From Nocardia jejuensis NBRC 103114 (lineage in GTDB: Bacteria > Actinomycetota > Actinomycetes > Mycobacteriales > Mycobacteriaceae), in contig NZ_BDBU01000016.1 of NCBI RefSeq assembly GCF_001613145.1, positions 124,001 to 188,000 on the forward strand: a DNA stretch of 64,000 bases, in the 5' to 3' direction. Positions 56,935-64,000 of the stretch are shown here, piece by piece (within the stretch, counting starts at the first letter, position 1; each line of letters begins with the position of its first letter). The notes under the pieces were generated by a model that worked only from the letters and a program-made list of their open reading frames with translations, had not been told where the DNA came from and ran no database searches. Position numbers and translations under genes: made by a program.

Positions 56935-58251
56935 CTACTTCTCGGGTTTGAAGACGAAGAGTTCGCCGATCCGGGTGCTGACCACGACTTCACCCTCGGC
57001 GCCCACGGAGGTGCCGGTGGTGCTGCCTTCGGCGCCGGGGAGATCGTTGGAGCGGACCGTCGCGCCCGAACGGGTGTCGAAGGTGACCAGGGTGAGGTTG
57101 TCGCCCATCGGGGCGACGGTGTATCCGGTACCGCCGGCGGTCTGGACGGGACGGCCGCGCAGTTCGAGATCCTTGCGTTCCCAGACGATCTCGGTGCTGT
57201 CGCCCTTGTCCCGGATCGCCATCAGATGGCCCCCGTCACCGGCGGGCACGAGAACGCCGTCCATCACCGACACCGCACCCCGCGCCGAGAAGCCCAGATC
57301 CTGAACCCATTTGGTGTGCCCGTCCGAGGTGTCCACGGCCATCAGGTGATTCGCGTTGTCGCCCACGTACAGCGTGGAGCCGTCGGGGGACAGGGTCGGG
57401 CTGGTGCCGCTGCCGTCGGTGAGCATCGCCGCGCTCCAGTCGCGGCGAATCTCCTTGCCGTCGTACGTGAGTGCCACCAGATCGGCGATGCCGTCGCCCG
57501 GCTGCCAGACCGTCGCGTAGAAACGGCCGGTCTTCTCGTCCATCGCGGACACGTTCGCGACGGGGCACTGCGGGCCGCCGGTCGCGCAATCGTCCAGGCC
57601 CTGATCGTCCGGCGGCCGGTTCAGCCCGGGGGTCTTCAGGAAATCGGGTTCGCCCAGCAGTTGATACGTGGACACCTCGCGGTCCCCGGTCTGGCGGCTG
57701 AGCACGTCCACCTGCCCGGACTGGGTCACCGACAACACTTTTCCGTCACCGGTGAACTGCACCGACACCGGCACACCCGCGACCGGCGTGCGCCAGCGCG
57801 GCTGCCCGAGCGCGTTGTAGGTGATCACCGCGCCGTCGTCGCCGACGTACACATTGGTCGCGCCGTCCACCGCCGTGCCACCCGCGATGGCGCTGGGTCC
57901 CATCGCATTACAGAACCGCTTGCGCCCGGTCTCCATCTGGAAGGAGAAGATGTTGCAGGACGGTGTGCGGGTGGTGACGAAGATCTGCCCGTCCGGCCCG
58001 ATGGTCACCGGCTCGGCGATCGGACCGCCCAGCGGGCGAGTCCAATTCAAGGCCAGGTTCCGTGACCCGGTGACGGGACTGGCTCCGGAGTTGCGCGAGT
58101 CGTGGAAGGCCTGCGGCCATCCCTTGCCCGGACCCACCCGGATGTCGTCGACCGTGGTGCTTCCGCACGCGGTCAGTGCGAGCAACCCGACGGCGGCCAC
58201 CACCAAGGGTTGAACGAGAGCACGTCCGGTCTGCCGCCTGCCGCTTCGCAC
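56935..58251 (-). CDS. PQQ-type beta-propeller lipoprotein
   Basis: With GTG 58251 as start the protein is 438 residues and has a signal peptide ending LTAC (Cys near 29). Repeated blade motifs such as NVYVGDDGAVITYNALGQPRWRT, TLYVGDNANHLMAVD and GGHLMAIRD define a seven- or eight-blade propeller. No PQQ-binding residues are evident, so a protein-interaction role at the envelope is more likely than dehydrogenase activity. The start was chosen because a GAAGGG site lies upstream and the longer frame to 58389 gives no signal peptide. It is divergent from the acyltransferase. Confidence 0.85.
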   Translation of the reverse strand: MRSGRRQTGRALVQPLVVAAVGLLALTACGSTTVDDIRVGPGKGWPQAFHDSRNSGASPVTGSRNLALNWTRPLGGPIAEPVTIGPDGQIFVTTRTPSCNIFSFQMETGRKRFCNAMGPSAIAGGTAVDGATNVYVGDDGAVITYNALGQPRWRTPVAGVPVSVQFTGDGKVLSVTQSGQVDVLSRQTGDREVSTYQLLGEPDFLKTPGLNRPPDDQGLDDCATGGPQCPVANVSAMDEKTGRFYATVWQPGDGIADLVALTYDGKEIRRDWSAAMLTDGSGTSPTLSPDGSTLYVGDNANHLMAVDTSDGHTKWVQDLGFSARGAVSVMDGVLVPAGDGGHLMAIRDKGDSTEIVWERKDLELRGRPVQTAGGTGYTVAPMGDNLTLVTFDTRSGATVRSNDLPGAEGSTTGTSVGAEGEVVVSTRIGELFVFKPEK

Positions 58252-58407
58252 CTGCTGGTGTCCCTTCTGCCGGTACGGGAGTCTGATGGAAATGTCATGG
58301 GGCTGTGCAACCGGAGCACAGCCTACTTTCGTGTCGCGCGGGCGGGACCGATACCCTCGTCGAAACGTCCGATGCGGCATTGTCGGCACTAGTTAGGGAG
58401 CACGTTC

Positions 58408-59154
58408 GTGACGAGCATGTGGGGCGCACCGCTGCGCACGCGTTGGGCAGGGTCGCGTCGCCGGGATCCGGAGCAGGCGCGCTTTCTGACCAAGGCCTCG
58501 CTCGACTGGATGATCGCCAACCGCGCGTACACGCCGTGGTACCTGGTGCGGTACTACCGCCTGCTGAAGTTCAAGCTGGCCAATCCGCACGTCGTACTGC
58601 GCGGCATGGTCTTCCTCGGCCGTAATGTCGAGATCCACGCGACCCCGGATCTGGCTCGCCTGGAGATCGGCCGCTGGGTGCACATCGGCGACGGCAACGC
58701 GATCCGCTGCCACGAGGGTTCGCTGCGCATCGGCGACAAGGTGGTGTTCGGCAAGGACAATGTCGTCAACACCTACCTCGATATCGAGATCGGCGAATCG
58801 ACCCTGGTGGCCGACTGGTGCTACATCTGCGATTTCGACCATGTCACCGACGACATCACCCTGCCGATCAAGGATCAGGGCATCGTGAAGTCTCCGGTGC
58901 GCATCGGCCCCGACACCTGGATCGCCGCCAAGGTGACCGTGCTGCGCTCGACCCGCGTGGGTCGCGGCTGCGTGCTCGGCGCGCACGCGGTGGTCAAGGG
59001 CGAGGTTCCGGATTACGGCATCGCCGTAGGCGCGCCCGCCCGCGTGGTGAAGAACCGCAAGGACGCCTGGGACGCCGCCGCCGAGGCCCGCGCCGCGCAT
59101 CTGGCCGCACTCGCCGATATCGAACGCAAGAAGAACGGCGTGTCCGCCTCCTGA
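58408..59154 (+). CDS. Left-handed beta-helix acyltransferase
   Basis: The 248-residue protein has hexapeptide repeats from about 65 to 210 (IGRWVHIGDGNAIRC, IGDKVVFGKDNVVN, IGPDTWIAAKVTVLR), typical of O-acetyl or acyl transferases. The Rv3034c homologue lies in the methylglucose lipopolysaccharide locus, so acylation of that polysaccharide is a reasonable guess and no more. GTG 58408 follows an AGGGAG site. Confidence 0.87.
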   Translation: MTSMWGAPLRTRWAGSRRRDPEQARFLTKASLDWMIANRAYTPWYLVRYYRLLKFKLANPHVVLRGMVFLGRNVEIHATPDLARLEIGRWVHIGDGNAIRCHEGSLRIGDKVVFGKDNVVNTYLDIEIGESTLVADWCYICDFDHVTDDITLPIKDQGIVKSPVRIGPDTWIAAKVTVLRSTRVGRGCVLGAHAVVKGEVPDYGIAVGAPARVVKNRKDAWDAAAEARAAHLAALADIERKKNGVSAS

Positions 59155-59174
59155 CGAGTGTCGGGAGTCCCCGG

Positions 59175-59180
59175 TAGGTT
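59175..59180 (+). promoter_or_regulatory. Leaderless -10 box (TAGGTT) for the DUF1697 gene
   Basis: TAGGTT ends 7 nt before ATG 59188. Confidence 0.5.
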
Positions 59181-59187
59181 CGGCGGC

Positions 59188-59730
59188 ATGATTCGCTATG
59201 CCGCCTTCCTTCGCGGGATCATGCCGAGCAACCCGAACATGCGCAACGACAAGCTGCGCGGTGTGTTCGAAGGACTCGGCTTCGACAAGGTGAGCGCGCT
59301 GCTCTCGAGCGGCAATGTGGTCTTCCGGACCGACGAAACCGACGCCGCCGCACTGGAAACCCGAATCCAGCAGGCGCTCACCGCCGAACTGGGCATCCCC
59401 GGCGGCACACTCCTGCGCACCCAGGATCAGCTGCGGGCCCTGGTCGACTCGGACCCTTTCACCGGTCTCACCCACGGCCGCGAGACCTACCTGACGGTCA
59501 CCTTCACCCGCGATCCGAAGGCGGGCATGCCCAAAGCCCTGTCGGACGCGGTCGGCCCCACCGTGACCCTCCTGGGCTACGACAAGAAGGCCGGCGCACT
59601 GCTCTCGGTCATCGACAACACCGACCCCAGCACCACCGGCTTCATGGCCGTGATCGAGAAGACCTACGGCAAGGACATCACCACCCGCACCTTCCTCACC
59701 GTGCAGAAAGCCCTGAAGAAGATGGACTAG
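59188..59730 (+). CDS. DUF1697 family protein
   Basis: The 180-residue protein matches DUF1697 by its start (YAAFLRGIMPSN), the SGNVVF strand near 42 and the conserved C-terminal TFLTVQKAL. The fold is ferredoxin-like. Function is unknown. It is an insertion relative to the mycobacterial gene order as recalled, and it is convergent with the serine hydrolase gene. The TAGGTT box supports ATG 59188 over GTG 59158. Confidence 0.85.
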   Translation: MIRYAAFLRGIMPSNPNMRNDKLRGVFEGLGFDKVSALLSSGNVVFRTDETDAAALETRIQQALTAELGIPGGTLLRTQDQLRALVDSDPFTGLTHGRETYLTVTFTRDPKAGMPKALSDAVGPTVTLLGYDKKAGALLSVIDNTDPSTTGFMAVIEKTYGKDITTRTFLTVQKALKKMD

Positions 59731-59844
59731 GCCATGCGAGGGCGGCCACCGCCCGAGGGGCTGCACACCGTTTCGCCGCCATCGCGTTCCAGTGGCCAGG
59801 GGAACTGCCCACCGCCGCAATGCCTTCGGGCTCCCGCCGCTCCG

Positions 59845-60999
59845 TCAGAGCGCCGCGTAGACCGCCTCGACGAGCCGGTACGCGCGGCGGTCTCCGGCCA
59901 GCCAGTCGCGCCGCAGATTGGGAACGAACGCGAGGGCGACCTGGTTCTCGATATCTCCGAGTCCCAGTGAGCCGCCCGCACCAGGATGCCCGAACACGGT
60001 GGGGCGGGCCGATTCCGGGACGATCATGTTCTGCGCGGGCAGGGTGTACCCGAGGCCGTAGGCGGTCTCCATGAGCAGCACGGCGTCGACCCCGCGGATC
60101 CGCTCCCGGACCGCGTCGCGCAGCACCTCGATCGGGAGCAGTTCGCCCCGCACCAGATCGCGATAGAACCCGGCGAGCGCGCGCGGCGTGGCGACCAGAC
60201 CGGTCGCGGGCCAGCCTGCGGCCAGCACCTCCGGACTGTTGTACGACCCGCGGGGATTGGTGGAGGCGCGCAGGACCAGCGAACCGGGATCTCGGTACGC
60301 ACCGGACATCCGCGCCACGGTCTCGGCGTCGATCGGCCCGGGGTCGGCGGTCCACGCAGTCTGCTCCGGCGGCGGATACGTCACTCGCGCAGCCTGTTCG
60401 AGGATCGGTCCCCTCGCGCCGATGTGCAGGTCGGGGGACAGGTGCCGGCGCGTGTACTCTCCGACGCTGGAATCGGCACGGCGGCGGACGATTTCACCGG
60501 CGAGCCAGCCGTAGGTCAGCGCGTGGTAGCCGTGCCGGGTGCCCGGATCCCAGAGCGGAGTCTGCGCGGCCAGGGTCGCGGCCATCAGCTCAGGGTCCGC
60601 GGCGTCCGCTACCGAGATCGCGCGCTCGAATGCGGGCAGCCCGGCGCTGTGCGTCAGCAGGTCCGCGATGGTGGTGGATCCTTTTCCGGCCGAGGCGTAT
60701 TCGGGCCACCACCGCGCCACCGGATCATCGGGTGCGAACCCCTCGGCGGTCGCCACCATGAGCGCCGCCGTCGCGGTGACGGCCTTGGTGCAGGAGAACG
60801 TCACGCAGGGGGTGTCGCGCGTCCACTCGCGTCCGGTGCGCTCATCGGCGATGCCGCCCCACAGGTCCGCCACCAGCCGTCCGCCGACGTATACCGCGAT
60901 GCCCGCGCCCAGGTTCTGCCCGTCCGCGAGGCTGTCCTCGAAGATCTCACGCACCGTCCGAAACGCGGGATCGGCGTGACCGTGTACCTGTCCACCCAC
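59845..60999 (-). CDS. Serine hydrolase of the beta-lactamase/EstB family
   Basis: The 384-residue enzyme has the SxxK motif SCTK (69-72), a Tyr-based second motif around HALTYGW and a GHPGAGGS third motif. These fit class C-like esterases (EstB, LipE) better than true beta-lactamases. There is no signal peptide, so it acts in the cytoplasm. A KstR-type box overlaps its promoter, suggesting sterol-ester or sterol-derived substrates; this is inference. GTG 60999 is supported by TCTAAT at leaderless spacing. Confidence 0.87.
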   Translation of the reverse strand: MGGQVHGHADPAFRTVREIFEDSLADGQNLGAGIAVYVGGRLVADLWGGIADERTGREWTRDTPCVTFSCTKAVTATAALMVATAEGFAPDDPVARWWPEYASAGKGSTTIADLLTHSAGLPAFERAISVADAADPELMAATLAAQTPLWDPGTRHGYHALTYGWLAGEIVRRRADSSVGEYTRRHLSPDLHIGARGPILEQAARVTYPPPEQTAWTADPGPIDAETVARMSGAYRDPGSLVLRASTNPRGSYNSPEVLAAGWPATGLVATPRALAGFYRDLVRGELLPIEVLRDAVRERIRGVDAVLLMETAYGLGYTLPAQNMIVPESARPTVFGHPGAGGSLGLGDIENQVALAFVPNLRRDWLAGDRRAYRLVEAVYAAL

Positions 61000-61005
61000 C
61001 GGACA

Positions 61006-61011
61006 ATTAGA
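61006..61011 (-). promoter_or_regulatory. Leaderless -10 box (TCTAAT) for the serine hydrolase gene
   Basis: TCTAAT on the minus strand ends 6 nt before GTG 60999 and overlaps the KstR-like box. Confidence 0.45.
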
Positions 61012-61021
61012 ACACGTTCTA
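61008..61021. promoter_or_regulatory. KstR-type operator (TNNAACNNGTTNNA)
   Basis: TAGAACACGTTCTA matches the published KstR consensus at every fixed position and is palindromic. It overlaps the -10 box of the serine hydrolase gene, a place where a bound TetR-type repressor would block transcription. Confidence 0.65.
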
Positions 61022-61084
61022 GTTCAGTGGGCATGGGGATATGCGGCGATCGGCGGGGCGGCCCCGGTCCGATCGGTCCTGGTG

Positions 61085-62347
61085 TCAGTACGGCTGGTTC
61101 GGATCCCGTTCGGGGAGTGGGCGTTCCACGATCACGGGCCGGCCTGTCGGGTTGCGGACGCGACGCTTGGCGGACTGATAGACCAGTGCGGTCTCCTGCG
61201 CCACCACATCCCAGGCGAAGTCGGCGGTCAGGCGCTCGCGGGCGGCCCACGCGCGGTCCTGTGCGGCGGCCGGATCGTCCAGCACCGAGCACACCGCGTC
61301 CACGATGCCGTTCACGTCCGCCGGTTCGAAGGATGCGCCGGTGACTCCGTCGGTCACCAGATCGCCCAGGCCACCCGCGTTCGAGGTGACCAGGGGTGTA
61401 CCCGCGGCCGCGGCCTCGAGCGCCACGATGCCGAACGGCTCATAGCGGCTGGGCAGCACGATCGCGTCCGCGCCGTGCAGCCAGCCGAGCAGATCCGCGT
61501 GGTCCAGCCGTCCGATGAAGTTCACCGCGCGCGCCACCCGATGCACGCGCGCGCGTTCGCGCAGCCAATCGAACTGCGTGCCGATACCGGCCACGGTCAG
61601 CGTGGCTCCCGGATGCGCCTTGCGAATTCGCGGCAGCGCGGCGATCGCGTCCTGGATGCCCTTCTCGTATTCGAGCCGTCCCACGTACAGCAGACGCGGC
61701 GGCCCGGAGCGCGGTGCGCGCTCGCGGAAGGTCCAGGAGCCCACATCGATACCGTTGCGGATCACCGTGATCGGCGTCCGGTCGGGGTTGTAGAGCCGCT
61801 GCACCTCGTCCTTCATGGACTCCGAGCAGGTGATGAGCGCGTCGGAATCGTGCGCCAGCCACCATTCGACCGAATGCACCTGCTTGTTCACCCGGCCCGA
61901 GACCCAGCCGCTGTGCCGTCCGGCCTCGGTGGCGTGAATGGTGGAGACCAGCGGCACGTCGTAGTGCTCGGCCAGGGTGATCGCGGGGTGCGCGACGAGC
62001 CAGTCGTGCGCGTGCACCACATCGGGCGTCCAGCCCTCGCCGATGCCCGGCTTGTTCAGCCCGATCCCGGCTCGCACCATGGCGTGTCCCATGGCCAGGG
62101 TCCAGGCCAGCATGTCGTCGCCGAAGTCGAAGCACGGCGGATCCTCCGCGACCGCCACGACCAGCACGCCGTCCTCGATGAAGGAGTGCGTCGGGTGGGT
62201 GGTGGCATCGGTGCCCATCGGGCGGCGGGCCAGCACGACGACCTCGTGCCCGGCCGCGGCCAGCTCGCAGGCCAGGTGATGGACGTGGCGACCGAGCCCA
62301 CCCACGACTACGGGTGGGTACTCCCACGACACCATCAAAATTTTCAT
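61085..62347 (-). CDS. GT4-type alpha-glucosyltransferase (Rv3032-like)
   Basis: The 420-residue GT-B enzyme begins MKILMVSWEYPPVVVGGLGRHV, the glycogen-synthase-like start with the GG loop. The C-terminal half has RNGIDVGSW, VGRLEYEKG and SRYEPFGIVALEAAAAGTP, with the two Glu of the EX7E motif. Rv3032 elongates the alpha-1,4-glucan of methylglucose lipopolysaccharides and glycogen. ATG 62347 fits the family start; the longer frame is rejected. It lies 8 bp after the GH57 gene and is co-transcribed. Confidence 0.92.
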   Translation of the reverse strand: MKILMVSWEYPPVVVGGLGRHVHHLACELAAAGHEVVVLARRPMGTDATTHPTHSFIEDGVLVVAVAEDPPCFDFGDDMLAWTLAMGHAMVRAGIGLNKPGIGEGWTPDVVHAHDWLVAHPAITLAEHYDVPLVSTIHATEAGRHSGWVSGRVNKQVHSVEWWLAHDSDALITCSESMKDEVQRLYNPDRTPITVIRNGIDVGSWTFRERAPRSGPPRLLYVGRLEYEKGIQDAIAALPRIRKAHPGATLTVAGIGTQFDWLRERARVHRVARAVNFIGRLDHADLLGWLHGADAIVLPSRYEPFGIVALEAAAAGTPLVTSNAGGLGDLVTDGVTGASFEPADVNGIVDAVCSVLDDPAAAQDRAWAARERLTADFAWDVVAQETALVYQSAKRRVRNPTGRPVIVERPLPERDPNQPY

Positions 62348-62355
62348 CTGGGTCC

Positions 62356-63897
62356 TTATGAGGCGGCGTCGAGTCGGCGCGCATCGAGTGCCGGGAACAA
62401 TCCGTCGGCCGCGTACCATCCTGCCGCCAACTGGGTTGCTTTGGCGAGTTGCCCGGCAGCTACCGCGGCGGCGATCTCCCGCACCGCGTGGGCATGTTGA
62501 TGGGCTCGGTCCCGAGCGTATCCGGCCGCGGAGTCCTTGGACACCATGAAGGCCCAATCGCTCGAGACGGCGAGGATGGCCTCGCGCAGCAATTGATCGG
62601 CCACCGGATCGCGCAGCCCGTCCTGGTGCGTGCGCATCTTGTCGAGCGTGTCCAGCGCGAGCCGGACCACTTCGGAATTCAGCGCGACCAGATCCGAGAC
62701 CTGATCCCCGGCCCACACCCGCCAGTCCTTGCCCGAACCCCACGAGGAATCGGCCAGTTCGACGGGTTCACCCACGTAACCGGCGGCCCGGGCATCGGCG
62801 AGCGTGCCCACTGTGACACCCGCCTCGGGCAGTGCGCGCAGGACTTGTTCGAGCCACTGCGGGCCCTCGTGCCACCAGTGCCCGAACAGTTCGGTGTCGA
62901 ACGCGGCCACCACCAGGGCGGGCCGGCCGATTCGCTCGGACTCGGAAATCAGGCGTTCCCGCACGGTTGCCACGAAGTCTCCGACATCGCGTCGCACGGC
63001 CTCGGCGGCCAGCGCCGGGTCGTACGGGGCCTTGTCCGGACCGGCCACGGTCTTGCCGGTGACCCGCGACGGTTTGAGACCGGTGGCGTGATCGTAGTGA
63101 TGGAAATCACGGTAGGCGGACTGCCCCGGATATCCGGATTTCGGCGACCAGACGCGATAGCTGACCTGTAGATCGCGGCCGAAGGCGACCACATCCGAAT
63201 CCCACACCGGCCGGCCCACGGTGGTGTCGCCGCGCAGGGCGGGACCATCGACCATGAAGTGCGTCACACCCGCCGCGGCGTATCCCTTTTCCATTCCGGG
63301 GGTGAATCCGCATTCCGGTGCCCAGATGCCCGCGGGCGTATGACCCCAGCGCTGGCGGGCGTCGGCCAGGCCCTCTCGCAGTTCGAATTCGCGCAGTCGA
63401 GGATCCAGCAGCGGCTGGAACGGATGCGAGAGCGGCCCGCCCAGCAGTTCGATCGCCTGCGCGTCGATGAGCTCGCGCCACACCGGCGACGCACCGTGCC
63501 GCCACCGCTGTTCGAAATCGGCGATCGCCTCCGACGCGAGCCGATGCTCATGGCTGCCCAGCGCGGTATTGCCCGACATGGACGCCTCGTCCGCACGCAG
63601 CCGCCAATTGCCCAGCCAGTGGTGCATGCCCGAGAGCGAATGCGGATCGTCCAGCTGTGCCGCGAGCACCGGCGTGATGCCCAGGCTCAGCAGATTCGAA
63701 CGTCCTTCGGCGGCAAGGGTTCTGAGCACCTTGGCCAGCGGAAGATACGACGACGCCCAGGACTGGTACAGCCATTCCTCGCCGACCGGCCAGCGCCCGT
63801 GATGCGCCAGCCACGGCAGGTGCGAGTGCAGGACCAGGGTGAACTGGCCCGGCACGGTGGAGCGCTGATCCGCTCCGCCGCTGGAGTTTTCGCTCAC
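62356..63897 (-). CDS. GH57 alpha-glucan branching enzyme (Rv3031-like)
   Basis: The 513-residue enzyme has the GH57 core. It includes HSHLPWLAHHG near the start, the nucleophile Glu195 in IWAPECGF, and the acid Asp334 in AAFDTELFGHWWHEG. A C-terminal helical domain follows. It would make alpha-1,6 branches in the glucan extended by the next gene. The GTG start overlaps the stop of the preceding methyltransferase as GTGA, so the three genes form one operon. Confidence 0.92.
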   Translation of the reverse strand: MSENSSGGADQRSTVPGQFTLVLHSHLPWLAHHGRWPVGEEWLYQSWASSYLPLAKVLRTLAAEGRSNLLSLGITPVLAAQLDDPHSLSGMHHWLGNWRLRADEASMSGNTALGSHEHRLASEAIADFEQRWRHGASPVWRELIDAQAIELLGGPLSHPFQPLLDPRLREFELREGLADARQRWGHTPAGIWAPECGFTPGMEKGYAAAGVTHFMVDGPALRGDTTVGRPVWDSDVVAFGRDLQVSYRVWSPKSGYPGQSAYRDFHHYDHATGLKPSRVTGKTVAGPDKAPYDPALAAEAVRRDVGDFVATVRERLISESERIGRPALVVAAFDTELFGHWWHEGPQWLEQVLRALPEAGVTVGTLADARAAGYVGEPVELADSSWGSGKDWRVWAGDQVSDLVALNSEVVRLALDTLDKMRTHQDGLRDPVADQLLREAILAVSSDWAFMVSKDSAAGYARDRAHQHAHAVREIAAAVAAGQLAKATQLAAGWYAADGLFPALDARRLDAAS

Positions 63898-64000
63898 GAC
63901 GGCTTCACCGCGATGGCCACCAGATCGAGGCTCTCGTCGATCTCGCGCTCGGAATCGGCCAGCAGCGCGAAGTCCTCGGTGCGCACGGCGGCCACGTCGG
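63894..64000 (-). CDS. 3' end of a probable methyltransferase gene (Rv3030-like), truncated
   Basis: Only the last 35 codons are visible, ending DLVAIAVKPS. They are too short for a family call. The position before the GH57 and GT4 genes, with a GTGA overlap, matches the SAM-dependent methyltransferase Rv3030 of M. tuberculosis. Function is inferred from that order alone. Confidence 0.55.
   Translation of the reverse strand, partial: DVAAVRTEDFALLADSEREIDESLDLVAIAVKPS

Noticed and set aside
59845..60999. True class C beta-lactamase
   Set aside because: No signal peptide, and the motif set is closer to cytoplasmic EstB/LipE-type esterases.

Overview
The window is high-GC actinobacterial chromosome. 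Gene content and order point to the Mycobacteriales (mycolic-acid actinomycetes), most likely Nocardia or a near relative; that is inference from recalled families and gene order, since no search was run. Several blocks match Mycobacterium tuberculosis gene order as I remember it: a PemK-like gene divergent from lepA and then a GH15 trehalase, small membrane proteins and subI-cysT-cysW-cysA (Rv2405 to Rv2397c); and nrdHIE, nrdF, fecB, ctaD, serB, an ABC ATPase, NUDIX, EchA, methyltransferases, PQQ lipoprotein, acyltransferase, GT4 and GH57 (about Rv3051c to Rv3030).

Layout. 1-2547: end of an alpha-E protein, a transglutaminase-like protein and an aquaporin. 2629-5268: PemK-like gene and lepA, divergent. 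5683-9683: two-gene operon of a Pro/Ala-rich protein and an IniA-type dynamin-like protein with an altered P-loop. 9762-16849: GH15 enzyme, small proteins, and the sulfate ABC transporter behind a candidate cysteine leader peptide. 17012-24470: single-chain acyl-CoA carboxylase, His-rich COG0523 GTPase, PucR regulator and urate oxidase. 24905-29222: molybdenum cofactor cluster (moaE, a moaC-mogA fusion, moeA, moaA, moaD). 29261-32678: NAD synthetase, TetR regulator with divergent FMN reductase, and a secreted G1-type peptidase. 33137-36040: nrdH-nrdI-nrdE. 36041-43329: accessory-looking stretch with long non-coding DNA, repeat arrays, two secreted hydrolases, a PucR-type regulator and mgtE. 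43627-49225: nrdF, fecB, ctaD, serB. 49339-54505: lipoproteins, peptidyl-tRNA hydrolase, ABC ATPase, NUDIX and enoyl-CoA hydratase. 54541-64000: methyltransferases and a probable methylglucose-polysaccharide or glucan locus.

How they work together. nrdHIE and nrdF together encode a class Ib ribonucleotide reductase, and both promoters carry paired NrdR-like boxes with the same 32 bp spacing. The Moco genes sit next to urate oxidase, which fits purine catabolism through a Moco-dependent xanthine dehydrogenase that is not in the window. GT4, GH57 and the partial methyltransferase form a polysaccharide operon. Many genes lack a Shine-Dalgarno sequence and instead have a TANNNT -10 box 6-8 nt before the start codon, so leaderless mRNAs look common here. 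These -10 boxes were used to choose several start codons. No tRNA, rRNA, CRISPR array, insertion sequence or prophage was recognised.
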